A stretch of DNA of 64,000 bases, from assembly GCA_002914805.1 (NCBI GenBank), contig JXTB01000252.1, positions 405,250 to 469,249 of the forward strand, in the 5' to 3' direction. Source of the stretch: Parasponia andersonii. Taxonomy: Eukaryota > Streptophyta > Magnoliopsida > Rosales > Cannabaceae. Below, piece after piece: positions 12,225 through 25,334 of the stretch. The notes beneath the pieces were generated by a model. The model saw only the letters and a program-made list of their open reading frames with translations, ran no database searches and had not been told where the DNA came from. The translations under genes were made by a program, and so were the position numbers. Within the stretch, counting starts at the first letter, position 1; each line of letters opens with the position of its first letter.

Positions 12225-12554
12225 GGATTCCACGTCGCTTTTATATCAAGCAATGTGGCAAATGACCAAATATACCACATCGAGTGATAAAAAAGTGATG
12301 TGGTATGCAAACGACCACGTTACTTTTCGAAGGAGCGACGTGTTATCCCATGACAAGTGATGTCAGCTATTTTAGGCTACCATGTCGCTTTCCGTATAAG
12401 CAACATGGTAACTTCTCATACCACATCACTTATAAAGCGACATAATATTGCAAAGACCTACCACATCATCCGTTTTCATATCATTTATTGAGCGATGTGG
12501 TAGAGATACCACATCGCCGTATAAACGACGTGAAAAATAACTTCTATGGTAGTG
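12225..12554 (+). repeat. Right subterminal repeats and TIR of C1
   Basis: A dense set of direct and inverted units related to taccacatcgct and aagcgacgtggt precedes the right terminus, mirroring the left end. The spacing is about 30 to 40 bases. They identify this as the same element as the left end at 5739. Confidence 0.82.
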
Positions 12555-12557
12555 ATT

Positions 12558-15262
12558 GTAATTAATACTTGCCTTTTACGTGTACTAGAGGTTAATCCAT
12601 TATAACGACATAATGTTGTTGATAGTAATGCATATAGAATCAAAATACAAATATGATGATTAAAAAGAAACAAACAATCTGTCAGTTTAAAAATATTAAT
12701 GATGCCAACCAAGGATAGAGCTATTAAGGGGCGAGTAGGGGAAATTGTCCCAATGTACTTTTCGGAAAAAAGAAATTATAAATAATGTATGTGTAATATA
12801 TATATATATAAATGAAAAAATAATATTATTGGAAAATTGAAGCTTATGGAAATACATTTTCTATTGCGCTAAGCTTCACCTCCTCCAAACTCAAGGCCCA
12901 TCTGCCTATATCAGTATATCAACTCACTCGGCTCTTTTTGGGGAGAAGTTAGAGTGGTTGTCTTTTTTTTTATACTTAAGTTAATAAATATTTATTTTCC
13001 TCTTTTTATATCTAAATTATCTAGTATATGTATTTTTATTCTTTTTATATCTATATTATTATATTGATCATTAGTTTATATATTGGATATATAATATTTT
13101 ACACATGTATATTTATTGATACATCAATTATTTTTGAAATAGTATTGGCAAATGGGATATTTACTTAAAATGAGTTCAAATTTGGTCATTTTGCTATGAG
13201 TTTTAGTTTAAGCTAGAGTGCACTTTATGTCAAAAGTGATACAAAATAGAAAGGTTGTATAATTTGAGATAAAAAATAAACAAAAGGAAGGAAAGCAAAA
13301 TTTCACTACGTTAAATAGAAAATAGGAAATTCTGAACATAAACACAAAATTTTCTAAGTCACCTAACTTAGGACTATAATAGAATAATACAATTGAAAAT
13401 TTATTTGTAGCTTGGTAGATTTCTAATTAATTTTTATTGCAAACAATAAGTATATAATACTAGTGAAGAATGATAATTTAGTCACCTCTTAGTATTAATG
13501 ATGAAATCAATATACAATATGAAAATAGAGAAGAAATAATTGTAATGTTTCAAAATTAATTATGTTATTTTAATACATTTTTCTTTATGTTATTATCTTT
13601 TTTGAAACTTTCACCTTTTGCATTCAAATTTTTTTCTTTCACTTTTTCATTAAGTCATATCCCTACTAGGTTTTAGGTCTGACTCTGTCCCTAATGCCAA
13701 CTCAATTACTTACTTTAGATTTTTCCATAAAATAATAGTACTAACAATAATTATATGTCGTGGTTTTAGAAAAAATAATGATAGTTCTTAGACCAATTTA
13801 CTTTCTAAAAGTAAAACTTGTCATGTATTTTTGTCTTTTTTTAAACTGGCTCCTCTACGGAATATCATTGATTAAAATACAAAGCTTCAGATTACAATGT
13901 AAGCACAAGTATTATAATTTCATACTTCTCGAAAAAAAGCGGTAAAAAATGGATCACAAACATAATTAAGAATAAATATATGTGTTATCCTAATTCTACA
14001 AGAGAAACAAATAATAAGGACTACAAGCAATCTATAGCCTTGAACACTTGCTCAAAGTTGTATTGTTGGCAATGTAGACTATATGAGGTTAATACTAATT
14101 GAGAATTATGCCTGTGAAAAAATAAAATAAAACAAGTTACTAAACAGATCTAGATATGAGAAGAAACCCCATATTTAAAATCTAGACTAGACTATAATCC
14201 ATATAAAATGTGGTGTTGTAAGTCAAATCTAGATCCATAATTATTAAAACTAAAAATGAAAAATAAGTAGAGAGGAGGAGGAAGAAAAGGGTGAGAAGAG
14301 GAGGTCAGAAAAGGAGAAAAGAGAAACCCCTCGCTGATCTCCAAGTAAGATCTACTGGCTTTTTTGTTGGAAAAAGATGCAAATATCAGGTCATCTAATG
14401 TACCTTCAAAAAACAAAATTTCAGCAAACAAAAGAGAAAAATTAAATCCACTGACGTTACCTTTTGAAATGGTAATTTAAAGAGTCTATAAAGAAAAGTT
14501 AAAAAAAATTGTCTATTTAAAAAAATATTTTCTAAAATGCTCAATTTATTCCCTGTGTTATGATAAATATACATATAAATATATTTTTAGATTAAACAAG
14601 AAAACCATCCTTAGCATACTCACCACATTGCTGGTCAATCCTATACACCCAAGTGTAGACCAAAATGGTGAAACCTAGCTTAGAAAGTGAAATCTAGTCA
14701 TACTTTGACTTATGATCCTATATGGCCAATCTTATTCTAATTTGGTGGAACCTAGCCCATAACCAATCATTAAACATAAAAAGAAAATCCATTAGACTTT
14801 AATTGATAATGCAAATAAAGTATAATTTCCCAATTTATAGAATGCACAATGAATTTGGTTCTGAAACGCATGAAAGATGCATTTTATCGAAAACTACTAT
14901 TTAACTAAGTTATCAATAAGTAAATGCATGTGCACATAGTATTGCTTTCATAATTATATTCATTGTTCTTTTAGCACACCGAGCTCTCTCTCTGAGGATA
15001 TTGAACCTTTACACTATATTGGGACACTTCGATAATCATTAGTGTAATAACATGTATGTAAATGCACATAACATAATGAATGAGTATGTTGCTACAAAAC
15101 TAGTATTAAAGAATTCTAGATGCCTAATATGCAATTAGAACATAATTATTATTGACTTAATATGCATGTGAGAACCAATCATATGAATACTAATTATAAA
15201 CTACCTATTATCCAAAAAGAAAATCTTCCTGCAGTATCAAAAATCAATTGCACGATGACCTT
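12558..15262. other. Intergenic sequence, no gene recognised
   Basis: AT-rich sequence with a (TA) run at about 12799-12811 and a purine-rich stretch at about 14268-14330. The phrase atccactgacgttacctttt near 14446 recurs as atccactaacgatacctttg near 51501, so a dispersed repeat end may lie here. I see no coding domain. Confidence 0.45.
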
Positions 15263-15460
15263 TACTAAAGGAAAAAGGCTCTATTGCGACAACAATTCTC
15301 ATCCTTATAGAGAAAAAAGTCATTGCTATAGATTTATAGCGAAGACATTATCATCATTAATTAGTCGTTGGTATATATCCGTTGGCATAGCTTCTCTAAA
15401 GCGACGACATATTTTGTCGTCAGAATAGACTAGTATAGCGACAACCTATGTCAAAAAACC
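15263..15460 (-). repeat. 3' terminal and subterminal repeats of C3
   Basis: Units related to attgcgacaaca, tagcgaagacat and agcgacgacatattttgtcgtc recur in this stretch. The same unit type fills 31560-32108 at the other end. Confidence 0.7.
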
Positions 15461-15479
15461 AAAGGCAGATGAAAGTGCC

Positions 15480-16440
15480 TAAGACTACAACTGAGTCGTG
15501 TGAATTTCAACCATCTTATGTTAAAAATAGCTAGGAAAAAGTTAGTCAAAAAATAAAATTAATAGATAGTCAATGAATACAAATAATTTATAAGTTACTC
15601 ACATAATTCTGCTCAACCTCCTCAGAAGGCCAAGTGCCAGTCACAAGATATATATAACTTTGTCGGTAGTTTTCAGCAATTGATTATATCTTTTCCATCT
15701 CAAGATTCTCCTTTGTAAGAAGATTACTATATCGTATATACTAGCTTCATTTGTCCTCTCTTACCAGCATTCCTCTTAGACAAAGCCTGCCATTTTGAAG
15801 TCATTAGTTAATAATATAATAGCTATAAAATTAATGTAGTGAAAGAGTAATTAAATGAAATACTAATCCTAAACTCCTTAGAGCTTCAATAATATACGCA
15901 CCTGTTTCAAATCATCTGAGTCATTTTAGGAGGAACAAAACGACAAGCACAAGGAAGGTCAGGATTATTCTCATCTTTACCATTGAGCTTGAAGTGTTCA
16001 CTGAGCTCATTCTTCTAGTTGTTGTAGATGTCTTAAGTGGTACAGTCAATGCCTTGGGATATCCAAGGTAGCTCGTCAGTACTAACATCTTTATTCTCGA
16101 AGTACTTCTGCATTCGAAAAATAAAGTATTTAACAAAAATAATTTTAATAAATTGCAAGGATATAATAAACGAAAATTTCTTACCTCAACACTAGGCTCT
16201 ATTTTCTCCCTTTGTTCAGTAGGAACCTTTGCCCAACTATTGTGAAAATATTTTGTATTCTTCCTGACAAGCACCTCAATAAGACAAGAAAAATACTTCT
16301 GGTTCTATTTAACAGCTCTCTATGTAACTCCCATCTTGTCAAACGATATCGTTCTCCAAGGAATCAAGCCTCTCCTGCGAGTTTAAAGATCTATTCTTTG
16401 AACGTTTCCTCTTATTGATCGGCGTTACAAAGGATAGAAC
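15480..16440 (-). pseudogene. C3 TNP1-like gene remnant
   Basis: Read on the minus strand, the stretch from about 16300 to 16160 gives LIEVLVRKNTKYFHNSWAKV followed by PTEQREKIEPSVE, matching the pattern of TNP1/Transposase_24 proteins (F..ig..vR...p....W..vp...k..i). A second piece (KYFENKDVSTDELPWISQGID, then NELSEHFKLNGKDENNPDLP) lies at about 16115-15940 after an intron-like gap. KWQALSKRNAGKRGQMK follows at about 15790-15740, resembling the family's S..nk.nR box. Stops and frame changes break it. It is a different TNP1 subtype from that in C1 and C2. It lies just left of the C2 insertion, in line with C3's transposase on the right. Confidence 0.6.
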
Positions 16441-16576
16441 AAATATTAATAATTAATCAAATGAAATGAACGATAAATATAAGTATTTTTATTTATTACT
16501 AAGATAAAGTAAAAATATTTCTTGTACCTAATTTACTCAAGGTAAGAATCCTAAATGGGTTTTATAGGGGTCTCTA

Positions 16577-16745
16577 CACTACAACAAAAAAAGCCTTTCA
16601 AGGTGCTTTATAAGTGCCTTAAAAGGCTTTACACGATGTCCAAAAAAGCGCCTTGGTTCCAGATGCCGTGATAAACCTTGGCTACGAAGGTGCTTATAAG
16701 GCGCCATAGAAGATGTCTTTCACGGCGCCTAATAGGCGCCTTGGT
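16577..16745 (-). repeat. 3' terminal and subterminal repeats of C2
   Basis: Repeated units of the form aaggcgc(c/t) and its complement (for example near 16648, 16699, 16725 and 16734) follow the CACTA terminus. The other end at 25335-25586 carries matching units such as tcacgatgccttatagg. Confidence 0.8.
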
Positions 16746-16947
16746 AGATAATTTCCAGGGGGTATTTGTAAAGTATTTGTCTATACAACCCCCTAGAATT
16801 TTATAAATGTAATCCAAATTCATTATATACACCAAATATTTGAAATAAAATGGAGTATAAATATATATTTACATAGTAATATTAAATTAACATAATAACT
16901 TGATCATAATCATATCCATATAGTCTATATAAACTAAGTATATATAT

Positions 16948-17169
16948 NNNNNNNNNNNNNNNNNNNNNNNNNNNNNNNNNNNNNNNNNNNNNNNNNNNNN
17001 NNNNNNNNNNNNNNNNNNNNNNNNNNNNNNNNNNNNNNNNNNNNNNNNNNNNNNNNNNNNNNNNNNNNNNNNNNNNNNNNNNNNNNNNNNNNNNNNNNNN
17101 NNNNNNNNNNNNNNNNNNNNNNNNNNNNNNNNNNNNNNNNNNNNNNNNNNNNNNNNNNNNNNNNNNNNN
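16948..17169. other. Assembly gap (222 N)
   Basis: Unknown bases. The gap falls where the end of the C2 Ulp1 domain, including its catalytic Cys motif, should be, so that residue cannot be checked. Confidence 1.
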
Positions 17170-17179
17170 CAAAATAACT

Positions 17180-20100
17180 ATTAGAGAACTTACTCGATCA
17201 TTGTTAAACCAATTTCCTCATAGAGAGCTAAGCCGAGAGGATCTAGAAACCATGCATAATCTTTAAGAGGATAAATGATAAGCAATATCCAATGGTCCCA
17301 ACTCATAAAATTGATGATAAAGATTATTAATATGTAACAATTAACTTCATATAGGAAGTAGTTGATCATATGAAAATTTGTTAAGTATAAAATCTTACCC
17401 ATGATTCCAAGGTATAATTAAAAATTGATGTTCATTCTCTATGGATAACATCCAGTTTGCTAAACTCATAGCACAATCTTCACTTGGACCACCTTGTGTA
17501 GCAACTGCACTAGGATCCATGAACTTATACCTAACTTGATAGCCATATTGGGTCACTAAATGGTGTAAATGTCTACAAGTACTAAATGCAATGTGAATTA
17601 AGTGTTGTATTATATAATTGCCAACTATAGGTGTATGTATATATATGAAGGATCAATTTATTTGGAAAATAGGTCTACATACCAAAATATCTTCAAAGAT
17701 GACGAGCATCTTAGGCTATCGAAGATGCGTTCCAAGTGTGTTACCTATCAACCTTGTATCATCCTCTGGATTTGGAATAGGAATTAGGGCTATAGCATCA
17801 AGAACAACCTCTACTGATACACAAAAATTATTCTCCCCCAATTCTCTGCCGTGAATAATAGTTGATGAGATTGACTCTTGTGCATGTCCTAAAGCAACTA
17901 TGTTATCATGAGACCCCACTGCAAGCTTGCATAGTCGGTTCTACAATATAGAAAATCAAACACAATTTATAAATATAAGTAGTTAATAAACAAATAAGAA
18001 AGAAACTCATATAAACATACTTTTTGAGTCGTGAAGATGTTTCTACAGCCACCACTGGATTTACATGTATCTCTTGTAGTTGCACTTCTTCCCTTTGAAC
18101 TTCTGGCCGTGAAGGAGTTGTATTAGAACCACCAATATTACTTTGTTGTCCTGCTTGAATCTTGGCAATTTCTACTTTGAACCATTCTTCTTGTTCTATA
18201 AGCATTTGTTGCATCTTGCGTGTTTGTTCATCTTGCCATTGTTTCAAATCAAATGATTGTTGCTTCTTTGTTGGAGCAGGTTGATGAAAATATTATTAGT
18301 GGCTAACATGCAATCCCATTCCCAATACACGTCTAGAATATTCAGGAGTACCTAAAGCTATTGTTAAGATATCATTAGAACCGTGTATCTCAAGATTTCT
18401 CTCTTGGAATTGTTGATTATAATCTTCCTACAAAACATGTACAGAATTGAACATTAGACTATGCTATACTATTAATGAAATTACTAATTAATATAATCAA
18501 TATATTGTAATAAGCAACTTACAATTCTATCAACTACTGCTTTGATTTCCTCAGTATAGCCTCCTTTTTTAGGGATACATCCTCTACTGCATAACTCGGA
18601 TCTATCAATACCACATCGGCCTTTATCTTTTTCAATCTTAGTTTCTAATCCAGCATAACCCAAGCGAGACATACGATGTGGATATTTATTTTGCGTTGCT
18701 ATTCCCTGTTGTACTTTCCTAGCTTCCTCCAATTCTGCACTTAATCTTTTCTTAACAAACTCATCCCAAACTTTAGGTTCAATCCATAGTGCATATGATG
18801 CTGGAGGGTGCTCTAATAACACTGGAAAAATATGTCTATCCTCATAAATCAGTTCAGTTGTAATCCTTGACCTAAAATCTCTCCATATTTTTCCATAACT
18901 TTTTAAAGTTTCTTTTTTTGCTTTGTAGTCTAATACAAATATTTCCTACAATATAAAATAAATAATGTTAATACTAAATATATATTCTAATAAACATGAA
19001 ATAAAAAGATTCATATTCATACCAATATTATATGCTAGAGCTCATTTTTTAGGCCCGTTAGTATAAGCGTCCAGTTATCAATGTTTATTGGGATCTTGCG
19101 ACGAATCATAAGGCGACAAAAACTCGCCAAATGTTTACCTTCATCCCTAGTTGGTTGTTTCCATTCATTGTACATGACAACTTCTTTTTTGTTATCACTT
19201 CTTTTTATAATCAACTCCTTCATTAGAGTCGTTCTTCTTGGTTTCTTTCTGTGTTTTCTTTCACCTTGCTACTTTTTAATGGTGTAAATTGATACACATC
19301 ATCTGCACCTTCATTTTCCATGTCAATAATTACTTGTTAAATAATAAAACCACAAATTTAGATCAAAAATTAAGATAGAAAATAATAAGCATGTAAACAT
19401 AAGAGATAATATATTTTAAAAAANGCATTTGTTGCATCTTGCGTGTTTGTTCATCTTGCCATTGTTTCAAATCAAATGATTGTTGCTTCTTTGTTGGAGC
19501 AGGTTGATGAAAATATTATTAGTGGCTAACATGCAATCCCATTCCCAATACACGTCTAGAATATTCAGGAGTACCTAAAGCTATTGTTAAGATATCATTA
19601 GAACCGTGTATCTCAAGATTTCTCTCTTGGAATTGTTGATTATAATCTTCCTACAAAACATGTACAGAATTGAACATTAGACTATGCTATACTATTAATG
19701 AAATTACTAATTAATATAATCAATATATTGTAATAAGCAACTTACAATTCTATCAACTACTGCTTTGATTTCCTCAGTATAGCCTCCTTTTTTAGGGATA
19801 CATCCTCTACTGCATAACTCGGATCTATCAATACCACATCGGCCTTTATCTTTTTCAATCTTAGTTTCTAATCCAGCATAACCCAAGCGAGACATACGAT
19901 GTGGATATTTATTTTGCGTTGCTATTCCCTGTTGTACTTTCCTAGCTTCCTCCAATTCTGCACTTAATCTTTTCTTAACAAACTCATCCCAAACTTTAGG
20001 TTCAATCCATAGTGCATATGATGCTGGAGGGTGCTCTAATAACACTGGAAAAATATGTCTATCCTCATAAATCAGTTCAGTTGTAATCCTTGACCTAAAA

Positions 20101-20544
20101 TCTCTCCATATTTTTCCATAACTTTTTAAAGTTTCTTTTTTTGCTTTGTAGTCTAATACAAATATTTCCTACAATATAAAATAAATAATGTTAATACTAA
20201 ATATATATTCTAATAAACATGAAATAAAAAGATTCATATTCATACCAATATTATATGCTAGAGCTCATTTTTTAGGCCCGTTAGTATAAGCGTCCAGTTA
20301 TCAATGTTTATTGGGATCTTGCGACGAATCATAAGGCGACAAAAACTCGCCAAATGTTTACCTTCATCCCTAGTTGGTTGTTTCCATTCATTGTACATGA
20401 CAACTTCTTTTTTGTTATCACTTCTTTTTATAATCAACTCCTTCATTAGAGTCGTTCTTCTTGGTTTCTTTCTGTGTTTTCTTTCACCTTGCTACTTTTT
20501 AATGGTGTAAATTGATACACATCATCTGCACCTTCATTTTCCAT
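17180..20544 (-). pseudogene. C2 TNP1 fused to a Ulp1-type protease domain
   Basis: Minus-strand gene downstream of the C2 transposase. A candidate start is at 20544 (MENEGADDVYQFTPLK), with a frame change before MKELIIKRSDNKKEVVMYNE (20446 down). That exon continues to the TNP1 core CRLMIRRKIPINIDNW. The next exon has EPKVWDEFVKKRLSAELEEA and PHRMSRLGYAGLE. Then come ALGTPEYSRRVLGMG (about 18355) and a Gln/Glu-rich coiled stretch (18247-18030). SSTIIHGRELGENNF and VSVEVVLDAIALIPIPNPED lie at 17880-17765. DHWILLIIYPLKDYAWFLDP (about 17300-17240) matches the His-containing part of Ulp1 (C48) proteases. The Cys end lies in the N gap. The two large exons appear twice because of the repeat at 18202-20646. 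Confidence 0.78.
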
Positions 20545-20646
20545 GTCAATAATTACTTGTTAAATAATAAAACCACAAATTTAGATCAAAAATTAAGATA
20601 GAAAATAATAAGCATGTAAACATAAGAGATAATATATTTTAAAAAA
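18202..20646. repeat. Exact 1.22 kb tandem repeat separated by one N
   Basis: The sequence 18202-19423 recurs at 19425-20646 with an offset of 1223. Every stretch I compared is identical, and the open frames at 18484-18822 and 19707-20045, and at 19035-19223 and 20258-20446, give identical proteins. Only the base N at 19424 separates the copies. In a transposon full of old mutations, a perfect repeat across an N points to unmerged contig ends rather than a real duplication. Confidence 0.9.
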
Positions 20647-20699
20647 ACAAAACATCAATCCATAAAGATATAAAAATGAAACAAAAATATATAACTTAT

Positions 20700-23600
20700 T
20701 TGATTTGTACCTCATTGGTTACTTTCTTTGATTATCAATCCAAATACCTTTCCCATTATCTCATAAACATGTAACATCACCTTCATTAATGTCTTCTATC
20801 AAAGCCTCCACCGAAACTCTTTTTGAGAATATTTCATGAGCAACAAGTATTTCGTCCTCATCTTCAACTCCTAAATTTTGATATTCTTTTGGTTTTGTTG
20901 CAAGAACAATCGATCATCGAGCATCAAGTAGATTATTGACGTAAAATACTTGTTTTGTTTGTGTTGCCAATATAAATGGATCATTCTTGTGACCTATCCG
21001 GTTTAGATTAACTAAAGTGAAGCCTAACTCATCTTCTCTAACCCTATGATTACTCTCCACCCATTGACACATAAACAATGGGAACCAAAATGCGATAAAA
21101 TCAGGTTCCTAAATTTCCTCGATAACGCCATAGTATACTATATCACCCTCTATTGGATTTTTACCCTTTGAACTTGAAAATTGTATGGTTTTTGAAACAA
21201 TACTTACCCCACTATTTTGGGTTGTTCTTATGTTGTCGCGGTCTCGTATGCAAAAATGAACATTGTTAACTTGATAAGCATTATACTTAATTAAATCCAA
21301 TGATGGTCCATGTGATATCCATTTTAATGTATCAGATAGATTATGTGTTGCCTTGTTCATTTCAACTACAATCTATTCAAAATAAAAAATTAACAATTAA
21401 TAAACCCAACATATTAGTATTCATACTCTAAAATAGGAAAAAAAATGAAATCAAACTATTAATTGTAACAACTAATTTGAATTACTCATTCGCGAAACCA
21501 ACTAATAAAAGTTTGATGATGTTCATCATGGATCCACTTCTCTCTTTTTGATTTCATTGAAAATTGTGTTTTGATCCAATTTATATGCTCCCTTCAACAA
21601 ATCATCCCCAAAATAAACCATTATTATTAAAGAATTCAACATTCAATCAATACAAATCTAATTCACAATAAAACTTACTCGATGAAAGGCTGGAGTTCAG
21701 CTATATTTTGTAACACAATACGATATGCTTGGTCTAGTTGTTCTTATTTAATTGTACACACGACACCACCACTTATACTTTTATTAATATTTGAAGATGC
21801 GGGTACTCTGATAGCTTCTACATTTGCCAAATACTCAGAACAAAACTCAACAGCTTCTTCTGCGATATAACAATCTACAATGCATCCTTCTGGCCGGCTT
21901 CGATTTCTAACATATCCTTTTAGAATTTTCATGTATCTCTCAAATGGATATATCCATCTCAAATAAACAGGACCACATAACTTCACTTCTCTAATCAAAT
22001 ATACAGTAAGATGTATCATTATATCAAAAAAACTAGGAGGAAAAAACTGCTCGAACATCCAAAATGTTACAACAAGTTCACGTTGTAGTTTGTCTAAATT
22101 GGATACATCGACCACCTTAGACCAAATTCCATTAAAAAAATAAGCATAATCTGGTGATTTCATATCGAACATTTTTAGGTAATACAGACTTGATCGCTAT
22201 AGGTAGCAGATGCTACATTAGTGTATGACAATTATGAGATTTAAGTCCAACTAGTTTCAAATTGTTCATATCCACTAATGTTCTAATATTAGAATAATAG
22301 CCTTCAGAAACCTTCACATTAAATAAAGATTGACACAATTGATATTTTTCTTCCTTTTTCAATGCGAAGCAAGCAAAGGGTAAATACGTTCGCTTCTTCC
22401 ACACTTTAGGAGCTAACTCTTTTCGAACACCCATGTCAACAAGATCCATACGGGCACAAATACTATCCTTATTCTTCCCTGGAATATTTAATAAAGTTCC
22501 AATTATGTTATCGCATATGCTCTTTTCAATATGCATGACATCTAAGTTATGTCTTAGAAGTAAATGTTGTCAATACTCCAACTCAAAGAATATAGATTAT
22601 TTCTTCCAATAATTCTTTGGAGTTTTTACAATTCACATTACTACGTCTTTTTCTTTTCTTACTGATATCACTTATTTTAACCTTTCTAAGCCTAAATTCG
22701 AGTTCAGAGACTGTTTCTAGTATCTCTGTCCCAGTTAAAGGTTGTGATGTCAATTCAAATTCTTGAGAACCATTAAATACTTTTTTCCAATTTCTATATA
22801 CATGTTTGCGAGGAAAAAATCTTCTATGGCCCATATAACTCAATTTTCAAGCATGTGTTAAGAATTGACAACTTGTTTTCTCATCACAAATAGGACAAGC
22901 TTTATATCCTTTAGTGGAAAGCCCAGAAAAATTCCCATATACAGGGAAATCATTGATTATCCATAGTAACACAGCCTTGAGAGTAAAATCTTCATTCTTA
23001 TATGCGTCATAGACTTTCACACCATCATTCCACAAACTGTTCAACTCATCAATCAGCAAGGCTAAATATACATCAATATCATTACTAGGTTGTCTAGATC
23101 CTAATATTAACATTGTAAGAAGTCTTAACTTTCTTTTCATACACAACCATGGAGGAAGAATATAGATTACAAGCATTATAGGCCAACAACTGTATTTGCT
23201 ACTTAGAGTTGTATGAGTATTAATACCATCTGCAGATAGACCAAGATAAAGATTCCTTAGATGACTTCCAAAAAAAGACCATTTGTAATCTATTATTTTC
23301 CAAGTCGGTGAATCGGCTAGATGTCTAAGTTTACCATCTTCTATCCTCTCATTCGCATGCCATATTAGATCTTTATCATGCTCATGATTTTGGAATAGAC
23401 GGGTAAAACGAGGAATTGGAGGAATAGACCACAAAACCTTAGCAGGGGTTCCAACTTTTACCTCTTTAGAATTCTTATTCTGTTGCCACCTAGGCTCACC
23501 ACATACTGGACAACAAATTGCATCTTTAAATTTTTTTTGATATAAAATACAATAATTTGGGCAATCGTGAATTTTCTCATATTGCATACCCAATGAGCAT

Positions 23601-24160
23601 AAAGTCTTTTTAGCCTCATAAAAGAAAGGTGGCATCTCATTATCATTTAGCAATATCTCTCGTAGTAAAGTTAGAAAGTCTGAAAACTCTTATTAGTCCA
23701 TCCATGTCTTGCTTTTAAATTATACAATTTCAATAATGCAGACAACTTTGTAAATTTCGTACAATCCGGATAGATCAGTTTCTCAGCATCATTAAGCAAT
23801 GATTGAAATTTAATAGGATCTACATCTGTTTCATATAATGCATCATCAATTATTTCAAAAAGATCATCATTTAAATCTAACTCATAATAATCTTTTATAC
23901 TCTTCTTTGATGAAAATCCGGTAATTAGAAACTTTTCACCATGCCAAATCCATTGTTTGTAACTTTGATCTATTCCATTGAGATATAAGTATTCTTTTAT
24001 TTTTTTTAACACCTATCTTTTGCAAATTTTCACATTTAATACACGGACATGGTATTAAATTGGAATCTTTGACATTTTCAATAGCAAACTCCAAAATGCT
24101 ATCAACTCCCTTTCTATATTGAGTCGATAGTCTATCCGCCAATATCTATTCTTTATCCAT
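20700..24160 (-). pseudogene. C2 transposase (Tnp2 type), nearly full length but broken
   Basis: Starts at 24160 with MDKE, then a stop (TAG, expected Trp). The transposase-associated domain carries CPCIKCEN at about 24050. A frame change in an A run near 24006 follows, then KLSALLKLYNLKARHGW and the Tnp2 domain at 23653-22847 with CPVCGEPRWQQN, SIPPIPRFTRLFQN, GLSADGINTH and KACPICDEKTSC. MGHRRFFPRKHVYRNWKKVF is at 22840-22780 and MHIEKSICDNIIGTLLNIPG at 22536-22480, ending in GLKSHNCHTLM. DUF4218 is at 22172-21744 (FFPPSFFDIMIHLTVYLI, RWIYPFERYMKILKGYVRNR). DUF4216 is at 21360-20780, ending in FYVNNLLDAR. At least five stops or frame changes are present, some possibly introns. It is the best preserved transposase in the window and shows what C1 lost. 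Confidence 0.9.
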
Positions 24161-25334
24161 TCTAAGCATAATTGAAAAAAAAAATAAAAAATAAACAACT
24201 GATAGAAAAAACTAACAAAATTGGGTATCATAAAAAATTGTACATAATCTCTCCTATTACTAGCATTAACCAATTGAGTAACTAAATCACCAATTATAAA
24301 TTAACGCTCATTTCAAATTATTCTTATATTTCTAAGTACTACCAAATTCATAACTTAATTTATTCTTAAATAGTCTCATTTTTTACAAACAATTTGTCAA
24401 TCAACCAAATATAACATATGACAAAATAATATCAACACAAATAATGAACTCAACCAGTCCCACACAATTATAACATCATCATATCACCACAACATACAAT
24501 TTTCTATACGATATCATATCTCATCTAGTTTAAATTTTTGAAAATAATAAGATAAAATCAATGTGAAAGTGACATGCATAAGTCAATAAAAGAACAAAAT
24601 TTGAGAGAACATACCTCAGTTTGCTCAGTTTGCTAATTCACAAGTAATCTCAGTACTCTAACTTTTACTAAAACCTATACGCAAATTAAAATGATAAATA
24701 AAATTAAACATTGAATATGTAAATTTCTAAAAAAACTACACAATATTCAATTAAAATTGCATAAATTTGGATTAATTGACACAAAGAATGGAAATTAAAA
24801 TGCATAACCTAATATACGATTTCTAGTAAATAAATATGAAATTGGTTTAAATTCAAATAACACACCTTCAATTTGAAACTTTTTACAACTAAATGAACTC
24901 ACATTTTACCTAAAATAAATTTTAAAAAATAGCAACAAAATAATAACAAATTCGGATTAATTCACTTAAATAGCAAAACTTACCCAAAAATAAGATTTTT
25001 AGTAAATAAATAGTCTAACTCGGCATTACAAGAGTAAATATTATCAATGCATACTCAAGATATTCACAGTTGATAAATTAGGGTTCCAAATATAAACTCT
25101 TTGAAATATAACCTAAAACATGAAATTTCTACTAAATAATTGGTCAAAATCATGGTTAACACAATCGGTAATCTAATTTTAGTGACAAAAACGAGTTTCA
25201 AAGCTTAAACATACCTTGTTTGCTGGAAAAAAACCGTGAAAATGGTGGAAAGGGGAGACTCTTGGTTGCAGCTGGAAATGGAGGAAAAGGGAGAGTGCGG
25301 CTGCTAGCCTCGTTATTTTTGTCCTTTATATAGG
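24161..25334 (-). other. 5' non-coding part of C2
   Basis: AT-rich leader upstream of the C2 transposase, with no coding signal. It carries the element's presumed promoter; I cannot place it. Confidence 0.45.

Larger units (their letters stand above)
5739..12554 (+). mobile_element. CACTA (En/Spm) transposon C1, 6.8 kb, degenerate, with intact ends
   Basis: The left end reads CACTACTAGAAATATGGC. The right end, reverse complemented, reads CACTACCATAGAAGTTATTT. Both share CACTAC and AGAA. The bases flanking the element are ATT at 5736-5738 and ATT at 12555-12557, the 3 bp duplication typical of CACTA. Subterminal repeats related to gcgacgtggt lie at both ends. Inside are a transposase (Tnp2) remnant and a TNP1-Ulp1 remnant, both plus strand in the usual order. 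Stops and an internal deletion mean it cannot move on its own, though ends like these could respond to a transposase from elsewhere. Confidence 0.92.

Noticed and set aside
13303-13330. CACTACG considered as a CACTA element end
   Set aside because: No inverted partner, subterminal repeats or duplication could be found for it.
16882-17172. Open frame of 96 residues on the minus strand
   Set aside because: Most of it is the run of N; the readable part is AT-rich and has no domain.
18484-20045. Two identical 112-residue frames taken as duplicated genes
   Set aside because: They are the same TNP1 exon of C2, repeated across a single N, most likely an assembly error.
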